9,183 bases of DNA from Nostoc sp. CHAB 5834 (GCA_020829485.1 JAIVFU010000202.1:1-9183), one strand, 5' to 3'. Positions 1 to 5,824 are shown, counted from the first letter of the stretch. Notes: generated by a model from the sequence alone, not told the origin. Translations and numbers: made by a program.

Positions 1-132
1 TCGGCTCTGAGTCATGGCTAGTCACAATCGCTCAATCACTTGTCTATACTGAGTTTTACACGATTTTTGACTACTGCAAATACTACCCTTGACAATTTCC
101 TCTTTTCCTTAACTTGTCACCAATGATCGCTA

Positions 133-363
133 CTAACCATAAATATCTTTTAATACAGCTTCTAGCCCTGCATTTAAATCTTGCAGTGCTGCATCTATAC
201 TTTCATAACTTTCTTTTCCCTGCCAAAACATTCCACCACAATCGAGTGCGCGTATAAAAGAATTGAGAGGACTATCTACGTCATAACCAATTTCAATCCA
301 GCCTTCATGCTCATCTACCCAACGAGCAATATTTGGGTAAGTTTTTTCAAATGAAACTTTCAC
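133..363 (-). CDS. Small conserved-looking hypothetical protein, 76 aa
   Basis: I do not recognise a named family. The protein is short and acidic, rich in aromatic residues (WVDEHEGWIEIGY near residues 16-28), with no signal peptide, membrane segment or cysteine cluster; it has one Cys (C42) before GGMFW. The C-terminal third (about residues 53-76) looks like an amphipathic helix. The start is GTG: a perfect GGAGG lies 5 bases upstream (369-373), which decides the start despite the non-ATG codon. It ends with TAG. It stands alone, with a relic of a tyrosine recombinase upstream on the same strand. Clean length, good ribosome binding site and balanced composition make it a likely real cytoplasmic protein; its function is unknown. 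Confidence 0.7.
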   Translation of the reverse strand: MKVSFEKTYPNIARWVDEHEGWIEIGYDVDSPLNSFIRALDCGGMFWQGKESYESIDAALQDLNAGLEAVLKDIYG

Positions 364-368
364 ATTTT

Positions 369-373
369 CCTCC
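369..373 (-). promoter_or_regulatory. Shine-Dalgarno GGAGG that fixes a GTG start
   Basis: On the minus strand GGAGG is followed by five bases and then GTG at 363-361. It is one of the best ribosome binding sites in the window and is the reason for accepting GTG as the start of the 76-aa protein. Confidence 0.7.
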
Positions 374-457
374 AGAACTAATCACTACATCACTCATCAT
401 CATCTGGCAAATACAAAGCGCTGCTATCAGTCAGCCGTTTATGGAATTATCAACCAA

Positions 458-559
458 TCAAAACCTCGGCAACACTGTACCCGTCCCCGCATCCTTCTTC
501 ACTCTTACATACCCCTTGGTAGTATCGCTCTTGCTGTGTCCCAACTGGTCTTGCACCTG
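458..559 (-). pseudogene. Relic of a tyrosine recombinase (phage integrase) C-terminus
   Basis: Minus-strand translation gives about 33 codons up to a TGA stop, containing LGHSKSDTTKGYVRV. The spacing LGHS-x3-TT-x2-Y equals that around the active-site tyrosine of XerC/D-type recombinases. The candidate nucleophilic tyrosine is encoded at 509-511 and the LGH histidine at 536-538. The frame closes at a TAG (590-592), and the 10 residues before VQDQ show none of the expected Arg-His-x-x-Arg box, so the catalytic domain is missing. This is a fragment left by decay or deletion of an integrase gene, not a working enzyme. Motif spacing is the only evidence. Confidence 0.55.
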
Positions 560-796
560 AAAAAGCGGTTTACTATTTATTTGTTTAAACTAACTACAAT
601 TGTTTCTGTTAAAGTTACAGAAATTCAGTAAAACTTAGCGATGACGCGCAGCACCCGCCATTCTTGCGATCGCAATATAGCTTTGATTGGACTAACATAG
701 GTTAAATAGATGTAAACATTGCATTAACATTTAGTAATAATTTAAGTGATTATCTTAAATTCAAGTGCCAAACAATAGTATTCTTAAAGGAAACTT

Positions 797-821
797 GAGC
801 GATAGCGCGAAGCGATCGCTC
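797..821. repeat. Inverted repeat with HIP1 at the end of Cys-rich gene copy 1
   Basis: GAGCGAT (797-803) and ATCGCTC (815-821) form a 7-bp stem overlapping a HIP1 octamer. It lies directly against the stop codon and could weakly assist termination. There is no clear T-run, so I treat it as a Nostoc-type short repeat. Confidence 0.35.
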
Positions 822-1174
822 TACACCGAGTCATCCATCCAGCCGCACTCTGAATTTTGACAATCCCAATGCACCCGCGCCGACCAGTCGCGGTCAAATT
901 CATACCCACACTGAGGACACTTCCCAGTAAACATAGGATGGGTATCTAGCAGTTCTAGCTGTTGCTGTTGCGTCAAACGCTGTTGCGGTTGCAGTATTAA
1001 TTCACCGTTGTAATAACTGGCCCCCTCCGGTTCCCATAGTTCTGCTGGTTCGGCGTTGGGGTCAAGTCGAAAGTCCAAGCAGCTATCCCCCTGTGGCCCT
1101 GCTGGGTGAACGACACAGACGAGGTGAGGGTTGTGTGAGTAGAGGAGGCAGCGATCGCAGTTGGGAATTTTCAT
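821..1174 (-). CDS. Cys-rich zinc-ribbon-like hypothetical protein, copy 1, 117 aa
   Basis: Unknown function. Eight cysteines are arranged as C6-x2-C9, C20, C32, then a C-terminal C86-x2-C89 ... C105-x4-C110 set that looks like a zinc ribbon. The middle is acidic and glutamine-rich (QQRLTQQQQ), and there is no signal peptide, so a cytoplasmic metal-binding protein is likely. The reading frame can be extended to a TTG at 1195, but ATG at 1174 is preferred: the homologous gene copy near 5.3-5.9 kb aligns at exactly this ATG and has no start at the position matching the TTG. The two copies are identical at about 91 of 112 aligned residues without gaps. Their upstream DNA also aligns for 34 bp. 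Zinc binding is inferred from cysteine spacing only. Confidence 0.75.
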   Translation of the reverse strand: MKIPNCDRCLLYSHNPHLVCVVHPAGPQGDSCLDFRLDPNAEPAELWEPEGASYYNGELILQPQQRLTQQQQLELLDTHPMFTGKCPQCGYEFDRDWSARVHWDCQNSECGWMDDSV

Positions 1175-1507
1175 AGTACCAGTGTATTGCCACAAAACAG
1201 CGATCGCTCTTGAAGCTGGCTTTTCCTCTAAGAATTTCAGAAGGGCGATCGCAACAGAAGTGCAACTTTTCCTCGCTTGTATTTTATCGGTGACAGCGTT
1301 TGTTTATCAAATATGCGATCGCCTACGGAGGGGCGTAGCATTGTCGCCAGGGCGTGGGAGCAAGAGCGGCATTGCAGGGCTACTTTTCCTCTAAGAATGA
1401 AGAGATGCAAAAGCTATCACATTAAATATACAGTATCAACATCAGTCACATATTCATAGCAGGTATCACTAATTATTGAAGGTAAACATAATTCTGGAGC
1501 GATAAAT
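1175..1507. other. HIP1-dense intergenic spacer with a 16-bp direct repeat
   Basis: I see no supported gene. HIP1 octamers occur at 1200-1207, 1245-1252 and 1315-1322. CTTTTCCTCTAAGAAT occurs twice (1220-1235 and 1383-1398). A CTACG / CGTAG inverted repeat follows the last HIP1 site. Bases 1175-1208 match the region upstream of the second Cys-rich gene and are probably its 5' flank. The open frames on both strands here have repetitive, low-quality translations. Confidence 0.6.
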
Positions 1508-1657
1508 ATGCTTCGATTATTTAATTCATTTGCATCCAAGCTCGGCAGTATTAAAGAGCAAAAAACTGAGGGAATGGCGGCGGTTGTTGCCTATTTAATG
1601 TTTGCTTCTTACTGTTTAACACTAGTAGCTATACTCTGTGTGGTAGTTATTTTGTAA
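1508..1657 (+). CDS. Small single-pass membrane peptide, 49 aa
   Basis: ATG to TAA gives 49 residues. The N-terminal half is basic and amphipathic (MLRLFNSFASKLGSIKEQK). It is followed by one long hydrophobic stretch from about residue 23 to the end, with two cysteines (C36, C44). GGAG at 1496-1499 sits 8 bases before the ATG, and a strong terminator follows at 1704-1749, so this is a complete transcription unit. The topology suggests an inner or thylakoid membrane peptide with the basic end in the cytoplasm. I do not recognise a family. Small regulatory subunit and type I toxin-like peptide are both possible; neither is shown. It is short enough to be missed by gene finders. Confidence 0.6.
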   Translation: MLRLFNSFASKLGSIKEQKTEGMAAVVAYLMFASYCLTLVAILCVVVIL

Positions 1658-1703
1658 TCGAAGTTGAAATCAGCATAATCCTAGCTATTTCATTCTACTC
1701 ATA

Positions 1704-1749
1704 TTAAAAAACTAAGAACATAGTCATCACTATGTTCTTAGTTTTTTAA
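1704..1749. terminator. Strong bidirectional intrinsic terminator
   Basis: A perfect 21-bp inverted repeat (1704-1724 and 1729-1749) has a 4-base loop, CATC. Each strand has the six-A / six-T flanks expected of a rho-independent terminator. It lies between the plus-strand membrane peptide and the minus-strand 108-aa gene, which converge, so it serves both. Confidence 0.9.
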
Positions 1750-1755
1750 ACAAAT

Positions 1756-2082
1756 TTACTTGGTATGCCGAAAAGTAATTTGCTTCAAATCCTCACAATC
1801 AGTTACTAGATACTCTCTTAATCTAGCTTGGAAATTCTTGTGTTCATTTTGATTAATTAGGTTTAAATTATGACCAATAACATAGTCGGCTTCTGTCATC
1901 CAAAAATCAAGAATTTGGTCTATTTGAGCGATTTCTAGGATATCTGCTATCCGTTGTGCTTCTGATTCTGATAAACTGCTTAGACTTGCTAAAGAACAAT
2001 ACTCTCGGATAATGTTCTTCTGCTCATGAGTTAATGGTAACTCTGGATTTTTAATTTCCTTTGAGAAAGAAAAATTGACCAT
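1756..2082 (-). CDS. Hypothetical protein, 108 aa, predicted helical
   Basis: I do not recognise the family. The sequence is polar, with heptad-like leucine/isoleucine patterns (about residues 18-62) suggesting a small, mostly alpha-helical cytoplasmic protein; there is no signal peptide or membrane segment. The start is well supported: ATG at 2082 is preceded by AAGGAG (2092-2097) at 9 bases. It is transcribed away from the sigma-like gene at 2422 across a 339-bp spacer holding repeats, and ends at a strong terminator shared with the convergent membrane peptide. The divergent layout allows a regulatory link to the sigma factor, such as an anti-sigma partner, but nothing in the protein shows it. 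Confidence 0.65.
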   Translation of the reverse strand: MVNFSFSKEIKNPELPLTHEQKNIIREYCSLASLSSLSESEAQRIADILEIAQIDQILDFWMTEADYVIGHNLNLINQNEHKNFQARLREYLVTDCEDLKQITFRHTK

Positions 2083-2217
2083 TGGTACTAGCTCCTTATC
2101 ACCAAATTCTGTTCGGACTTACATATCCATCTAGTTGTAGAATTCGTTAGAGATACGCAGTATCCTTTTAATTTCCAGTTTGTGAACATATTTGGCTTGG
2201 TTAACCTCCTATTATAC

Positions 2218-2282
2218 AGTGAAAATGTTCGGTTTTTGTGACCTTACATAATGAATAGTGAAAATATTTGAATTTTGTGACC
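2218..2282. repeat. Two 26-bp direct repeats, possible operators
   Basis: Copy one is 2218-2243 and copy two 2257-2282; both begin AGTGAAAAT and end TTTTGTGACC, with 22 of 26 bases identical. A partial copy, GTGAACATATTTG, starts at 2182, keeping a 37-39 bp step. The decamer TTTTTGTGAC of copy one recurs inverted at 2319-2328 (GTCACAAAAA) and as a one-base variant at about 2333-2342. Regular spacing in front of a regulator suggests protein binding sites; this is inferred. Confidence 0.55.
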
Positions 2283-2364
2283 GCTAATAGCGGAAATTTA
2301 GAAAAATTTTATTAACAAGTCACAAAAACATCATTTTTGTCACTAACAAGTAAAGTTAATCCAT

Positions 2365-2392
2365 TTTTCAATCGAATAAGAAGCCGTAATAC
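2365..2392 (+). promoter_or_regulatory. Candidate promoter for the sigma-like gene
   Basis: TTTTCA (2365-2370), 16 bases, then TAATAC (2387-2392), 29 bases before the ATG. GGAGG (2410-2414) follows at 7 bases from the start codon. The -10 box is good and the -35 box moderate. Confidence 0.4.
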
Positions 2393-2421
2393 TTCCTACT
2401 TAGTTAACTGGAGGCAATCGG

Positions 2422-2994
2422 ATGCTATCTTGTGATCGTGAGGCATTTGACACAGAATTTCAGGTCTTGCTTGATTCTGGCAGTTCTTCTGCCCACTCGA
2501 TGTTAGCTTTCATTAAGCGCAGCCTTGCCCAATTCAATCTGACTAATTCTTATAGTCCTACTTGGGTACTAAATGAAGCATATATGCGTGGAATCAAACT
2601 CATAGCAAAAGGTGAACAGATTGATAAGCCCCTTGCTTGGGTTCGAGCTACAGCTTATAACATCATTAGAGAACAGAGCCGAGAACGTAACAGATTTTTA
2701 CAACTTGAGGAAAGCATGATTGAAATTCATGTTAATGCTAGCCTTGCCAACTCTTGCGAAATTGAAGAAGAATTATTTAAAAGAGTAAGCCTAGCCTTTG
2801 ATAAGTTAGAGCTAGAGGAAAAAGAAATTTTGAGCTTGAAGATGATCAACGATTTATCATGGAAAGAAATTAAGTCATATCTGAGTTCAAAAGGTAAGGA
2901 AGTTCAGAATGAAGCAACATTACGTAAACGCAAAGAAAGAGCTTTAAAGCATCTACGGAGCATATATCACTCTTTGGAACTTCAAAATGTTTAG
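2422..2994 (+). CDS. Sigma-70-family (ECF-like) RNA polymerase sigma factor, 190 aa
   Basis: The length and two-domain plan fit a small alternative sigma factor that directs RNA polymerase to particular promoters. Residues about 27-92 look like region 2: the segment IDKPLAWVRATAYNIIREQS resembles the DNPEAWLRxIAxNxxxDxxR pattern of region 2 in ECF-type factors. Residues about 117-185 look like region 4: LELEEKEILSLKMINDLSWKEI matches the helix-turn-helix entry, then TLRKRKERALKHLR is a basic recognition and exit helix. The start has GGAGG at 7 bases. Upstream repeats may be autoregulatory sites. No anti-sigma gene follows; the downstream 372 bp holds no convincing gene on the same strand. Similarity is judged by eye, so subfamily is uncertain. 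Confidence 0.75.
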   Translation: MLSCDREAFDTEFQVLLDSGSSSAHSMLAFIKRSLAQFNLTNSYSPTWVLNEAYMRGIKLIAKGEQIDKPLAWVRATAYNIIREQSRERNRFLQLEESMIEIHVNASLANSCEIEEELFKRVSLAFDKLELEEKEILSLKMINDLSWKEIKSYLSSKGKEVQNEATLRKRKERALKHLRSIYHSLELQNV

Positions 2995-3123
2995 CATTCT
3001 TGAGTGCAATTATAAAAGTGTTTGAATACCATTAGTTTTACCTAGCAATGTCTAGAAAAATAAATCTGAACGCTTACGAGATATCTGTATAACTTCTATT
3101 ACTTGGTTATGCATCAAGAAAAT

Positions 3124-3142
3124 GTGGGGTAAAGCGACCCAC
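3124..3142 (-). terminator. Possible weak intrinsic terminator
   Basis: GTGGG and CCCAC form a 5-bp GC-rich stem with a 9-base loop; on the minus strand it is followed by ATTTTCTT. It lies just past the stop of the possible 41-aa frame and is the main sign that the frame might be transcribed. Confidence 0.35.
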
Positions 3143-3145
3143 CCA

Positions 3146-3271
3146 TCACCAGGCGATGTTTGACGAAAAGCCGCTACGCGTCGGGAGCATATCTACCCCG
3201 TTTGGGTCATCTACCAAGAGATATTTCATCGCTTGAATAATACTTGCTTGAGATGAGGGCGATCGCTCCAC
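3146..3271 (-). CDS. Possible small protein, 41 aa (low confidence)
   Basis: A minus-strand frame from GTG (3271-3269) to TGA encodes 41 residues, with MKYLLVDDPNGVD in the middle. A GAGG sits 7 bases upstream of the GTG and a stem followed by a T-rich run lies just after the stop. An internal ATG would give 27 residues. No family is recognised. The frame overlaps a HIP1 site, so it may be chance or a decayed remnant. Confidence 0.25.
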   Translation of the reverse strand: MERSPSSQASIIQAMKYLLVDDPNGVDMLPTRSGFSSNIAW

Positions 3272-3366
3272 TCTTCTACCTCATTTAATTTGTTCCTCTA
3301 AGAATGACTCCAAGCAAGAGTAAAGCGCTTTTACCTGCATTTATGCGGTAGTTCGCACAGAGACTG

Positions 3367-4083
3367 TCATTTCTGAGTTGATTTGTGTTTTCCTTTGCTT
3401 GAAAGTGCTGTGGCATTCCCCCAGATGCCAAGAGCTAGTATTCCTAAGATAAAGGATGGTTCAGGGATAGATGCAATTCTGCGAAACTCAATTGGCGTGT
3501 TGACAATCAAATTACCGTTGGCAGCGAAAATTTGGTCTAACGAGTTAACACCGTTATTCAAGAAAGTTACGTTAGAAACTGCCTTGCCACCAGTACTTGT
3601 TGGGCAACCATTTGGAGCGTTAGTGCCTATGTAGCGATTCGGTTCCCAGGTGAGTGAGAGGTCACAGCTTGTTGTAGCTATATTGCTAATGTTAATGATT
3701 CGCTGTTGTTCTGGTTGATTACACAACCCACCTAAAATATCACTGTTGACAAAGCTACGAACGCTAAGATTGACTACAGAATTACCCTGACTAAAAGAAT
3801 AAAACCTGATGCGCTCGAAAACATCACTTTTCTGTTCTAGATAAATGTTCTGTGTGTTAGCAACTGAGTTGTTATCGGCTAGTTGCACACTACAGTTAGA
3901 CATGGTGATGAGTGGAACAGTAGGGTTATTCGTCACCTGTTGAGCATTATCAAAAAAACCCGTGAACCACTGTGCTACTTCCTTAACCTGTGTTGAAAGT
4001 GACGGAGCAAAAGCAACAGCACGACTGGGAAATATTAATACTGAAAGTATTAATGTCAGAGAATATACCTTTAGCTTATGCAT
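3367..4083 (-). CDS. PEP-CTERM exported protein, 238 aa
   Basis: A secreted or envelope-anchored protein of unknown function. An N-terminal signal peptide (basic MHKLK, hydrophobic core about residues 7-19, likely cut near AVA/AFA at 24-26) is followed by a 175-residue domain rich in Asn, Ser and beta-type sequence, with four cysteines (C64, C121, C140, C160) that could pair outside the cytoplasm. The C-terminus is a classic sorting tail: IPEPS (206-210), a hydrophobic segment (about 211-225), then a lysine-rich end. In the known PEP-CTERM/exosortase system such tails are processed by exosortase during export and are linked to surface polysaccharide. Exosortase is not in this window. No good ribosome binding site precedes the ATG. 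Confidence 0.85.
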   Translation of the reverse strand: MHKLKVYSLTLILSVLIFPSRAVAFAPSLSTQVKEVAQWFTGFFDNAQQVTNNPTVPLITMSNCSVQLADNNSVANTQNIYLEQKSDVFERIRFYSFSQGNSVVNLSVRSFVNSDILGGLCNQPEQQRIINISNIATTSCDLSLTWEPNRYIGTNAPNGCPTSTGGKAVSNVTFLNNGVNSLDQIFAANGNLIVNTPIEFRRIASIPEPSFILGILALGIWGNATALSSKGKHKSTQK

Positions 4084-4226
4084 ACATTTAGTTGAAACTG
4101 GTAAAGCTAAACAACGCGGAATCTCTGATAAATCATACTAGGTGTTCAGATGTTTACAACATAGGAAAGGTAGCAATACCGAATTGCGGGGTATCCGCCA
4201 TTAAACAAGATTAAGTTCTCTTTACC

Positions 4227-4826
4227 CTACCCAAACGGTTGCCCCCACCGCTCCCAATTTTCTTTGTTGAATGGACTGCGCCACTTCAAAATTAAACTCA
4301 ATTCCAACTCTTGCCGTGCGCGTCGGTCTGTGGGTGCATCCCACCAAAAAGCGATGCTCACTTCCCGTTGCAGTCCATAATGATGATGCAGTGAATGATA
4401 GCTATCTAGATATTGCTTGCATCCATGCTCACCTTTCCACCGTTTACCAGATCGTCTTGTTTCACCAACATACAACAGCAAGGGCATGGCATTATCAATG
4501 ACGAAATAAATAGCGGCGCTACCCGCATCTGTTGGCATCCTGTAAAATGCCATTGATTGCAAGGGCAGAGTAAAAGGATCTATCGCGTCTGGGTCGCAGT
4601 GTTTTGGGGTAAGGTTGAATAACGTCGTTTGCTGAGGTGGTTGGCTTTCCCTCACCTTGTGTTGATAGTCAAAGATTTGCGCTTTCCACTTCAGCAGCGC
4701 CTCAAGGCTCATTAACAGTGTCTCTGCTCTGCGTGCTGGTGTGACGGTCAAATCAGAAAATAAATTTAGCTGGTTGGGTTCCAAGGTGATTAATGGGAAT
4801 GTACAAACCAGTAGATTATCGCCCAC
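4227..4826 (-). CDS. GIY-YIG nuclease family protein, 199 aa
   Basis: The C-terminal half carries the GIY-YIG fold: AIYFVI (105-110) stands for GIY, LLYVGET (117-123) for YIG, then R129-W130 and H134, and E175 of the E-x-x-L-I pattern followed by PFN (185-187). These match the Tyr, Arg and Glu/Asn positions used by this nuclease family to cut DNA, so the enzyme may be active. The N-terminal 100 residues, with ITLEPNQLNLFSD and a helical segment (about 35-60), are not recognised and may bind DNA or a partner. The start is GTG; upstream in frame there is only a stop, and there is no clear ribosome binding site, so a shorter start at M39 is possible. It stands alone, so repair, mobile-element or defence roles cannot be told apart. 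Confidence 0.75.
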   Translation of the reverse strand: MGDNLLVCTFPLITLEPNQLNLFSDLTVTPARRAETLLMSLEALLKWKAQIFDYQHKVRESQPPQQTTLFNLTPKHCDPDAIDPFTLPLQSMAFYRMPTDAGSAAIYFVIDNAMPLLLYVGETRRSGKRWKGEHGCKQYLDSYHSLHHHYGLQREVSIAFWWDAPTDRRARQELELSLILKWRSPFNKENWERWGQPFG

Positions 4827-4917
4827 AACTGGATGGAGTCAAACCTGTTAGCAGCTTACTAGAGCGATCGCTGTGTTGATTTTGGGCATTTTAAAATAGC
4901 GTTTACTAAATACAGCT

Positions 4918-5250
4918 ATGTTTAAAGGATTCGGTGGCCCAAAGAAAAAATCAGTGCTTGAAGAGAATGAACTGACGACAGGGATTGTTCAGCATCCAGT
5001 TACGGGACTTTGGCAGACATGGATATCATTTACAGGTAATGATATTCAATGTATTACCGCCCATAATCAGCGAGATGATGCTGACCGGGTAGCGAAACAG
5101 ATTGCTGATGCTTGGAGTGAAGGGAAATACAAAACTGGGGAAGATGTAACAGCTTTTATCCAATCACTGCCTACTGATGCTGTCATAGATCCATTGCCCC
5201 AAAATATTGTGATGCAATTAAGTCAACAGGCATTAAGCGCAAGGAAGTAG
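4918..5250 (+). CDS. Hypothetical protein, 110 aa
   Basis: I do not recognise the family. The N-terminus is small and basic (GFGGPKKK), followed by a compact segment (about residues 20-65) with GLWQTWISFTGNDIQCITAHNQ that reads like beta strands, then an amphipathic helix rich in Asp/Ala. There is no signal peptide or membrane segment. It is transcribed away from the GIY-YIG gene with 91 bp between them, including a HIP1 octamer at 4864-4871. No Shine-Dalgarno sequence is seen before the ATG. Balanced composition and a clean frame suggest a real cytoplasmic protein of unknown role. Confidence 0.65.
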   Translation: MFKGFGGPKKKSVLEENELTTGIVQHPVTGLWQTWISFTGNDIQCITAHNQRDDADRVAKQIADAWSEGKYKTGEDVTAFIQSLPTDAVIDPLPQNIVMQLSQQALSARK

Positions 5251-5288
5251 TTAGAGCGATGGCTACGCCAACGTCTGCGATGAACACT

Positions 5289-5645
5289 CTAAACAGTATC
5301 ATCCATCCATCCGCACTCTGGATTTTGACAGTCCCAATGCACCCGTGCTGACCAGTCCCGATCAAATTCAGCACTACACTGGGGGCATCTACCAGTAAAC
5401 ATCGGATGCCAATCAAGTAACTCCAGTTTTTGCTGTTGTGTCCACCTCTGTTGTGGTTTCACAATTAACTCGCCGTTGTAATAAGTGGCTCCTTCTGGTT
5501 CCCATAGTTCTACTGGTTCGGCGTTGGGGTCTTCTCGAAAGTCCAAGCAGATGTCAGCAACTGATCCATTAGGATGGACGGTACAGACAAGGTGAGGATT
5601 ATGTGAGTATAGGAGACAGTACTCGCACCAGGGCGGCCGCATCAT
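5289..5645 (-). CDS. Cys-rich zinc-ribbon-like protein, copy 2, N-terminus replaced, 118 aa
   Basis: Paralogue of the 117-aa Cys-rich protein at 821-1174, about 81% identical over 112 ungapped residues, with all eight cysteines kept (C7, C10, C21, C33, C87, C90, C106, C111). Residues 1-5 (MMRPP) and the first two bases of codon 6 (W) come from the terminal repeat of an inserted 196-bp element. The original start, reading MPKLPECEY, survives beyond the element at 5851-5825. Removing the element and one copy of the 10-bp repeat restores a 118-aa protein starting MPKLPECEYC. Two adjacent ATG codons in the element give the present start; no good Shine-Dalgarno sequence precedes them and the native promoter is now about 200 bp away, so expression may be reduced or lost. 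Confidence 0.7.
   Translation of the reverse strand: MMRPPWCEYCLLYSHNPHLVCTVHPNGSVADICLDFREDPNAEPVELWEPEGATYYNGELIVKPQQRWTQQQKLELLDWHPMFTGRCPQCSAEFDRDWSARVHWDCQNPECGWMDDTV
5619..5628. repeat. 10-bp direct repeat, left copy (likely target-site duplication)
   Basis: GTACTCGCAC here is identical to 5825-5834. The flanking bases differ on both sides, so the match is exactly 10 bp. It lies in the codons for C-E-Y of the Cys-rich protein, and only one copy fits the paralogue, as expected of a duplication made by transposition. Confidence 0.75.
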
Positions 5646-5824
5646 GTCAATAAGTAAAGCCTATTCTCAATAGAGTTAAAGATAATGTCATTAACTCTTG
5701 CTTATTGCGAAAAAATTAGGCGATCGCTTTGGGGCTTAAAAAATAATTAAACGCGAAATCCTGATTTTTTCGTTGGTTCTTAACCTTCGTTGTGATCAAG
5801 AGTAATTTAGATGCGTTTGCCCTG
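5629..5824. mobile_element. MITE-like insertion, 196 bp
   Basis: The ends are imperfect inverted repeats: CAGGGCGGCCGCATC (5629-5643) and, on the other strand, CAGGGCAAACGCATC (5810-5824), 12 of 15 matching. It is flanked by a perfect 10-bp direct repeat and has no transposase frame, so it would need a transposase from elsewhere. Inside are a hairpin at 5672-5698 (AGAGTTAA / TTAACTCT) and a HIP1 octamer at 5720-5727. CAGGG-type ends with 8-10 bp duplications are, from memory, features of ISAs1-family elements, so a derivative of that family is my best guess, not a certainty. It split the second Cys-rich gene after its tenth base pair block of coding sequence near codon 9. Confidence 0.75.

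Larger units (their letters stand above)
364..820. other. Gene-poor stretch with recombinase relic, hairpins and HIP1
   Basis: No intact gene is supported here. The stretch contains a tyrosine-recombinase C-terminal relic on the minus strand (458-559), a 7-bp hairpin at 603-623 (TTTCTGT / ACAGAAA), HIP1 octamers at 666-673 and 812-819, and an inverted repeat at 797-821 (GAGCGAT / ATCGCTC) touching the stop codon of the Cys-rich gene. The plus-strand open frame at 333-560 is the antisense shadow of the recombinase relic. Confidence 0.6.
2083..2421. promoter_or_regulatory. Divergent regulatory spacer with operator-like repeats
   Basis: No gene is seen here. The spacer holds two 26-bp direct repeats at a 39-bp period, a partial third copy further left, an inverted decamer copy, a small hairpin at 2281-2293 (CCGCT / AGCGG), and a candidate sigma-70-type promoter for the sigma-like gene at 2365-2392. 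Confidence 0.55.
2995..3366. other. Gene-poor spacer with a possible 41-aa reading frame
   Basis: Nothing strong is encoded. The stretch contains a possible minus-strand small ORF (3146-3271), a hairpin at 3124-3142, a HIP1 octamer at 3259-3266, a third copy of TTCCTCTAAGAAT at 3293-3305, and a bulged stem-loop near 3333-3352. Confidence 0.5.

Noticed and set aside
333..560. Plus-strand 75-aa open frame
   Set aside because: It lies antisense to the 5' end of a well-supported minus-strand gene and to the recombinase relic, has no ribosome binding site and its translation looks random.
1175..1195. TTG-initiated 7-residue extension of Cys-rich copy 1
   Set aside because: The second copy has no start at the matching place, and both copies share an ATG at the same point.
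1083..1459. Several open frames on both strands around the first Cys-rich gene (1083-1265, 1161-1394, 1277-1459)
   Set aside because: They overlap the real gene or consist of HIP1 and short-repeat sequence with Arg/Gly/Ser-rich translations and no start signals.
2182..2282. CRISPR array
   Set aside because: Only two clear repeat units with short, unequal identity and 13-bp gaps; no cas genes and no spacer-sized intervals.
2182..2344. Left end of a Tn7-like (CAST) transposon
   Set aside because: The TGTGAC/GTCA-type repeats are reminiscent of TnsB sites, but there is no TGT...ACA end, no target duplication and no transposition gene nearby. Regulatory repeats fit better; I keep this only as a weak alternative.
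5633..5640. GCGGCCGC (NotI site) as a sign of cloning vector contamination
   Set aside because: It lies inside a terminal inverted repeat of the inserted element and is flanked by native cyanobacterial sequence on both sides.
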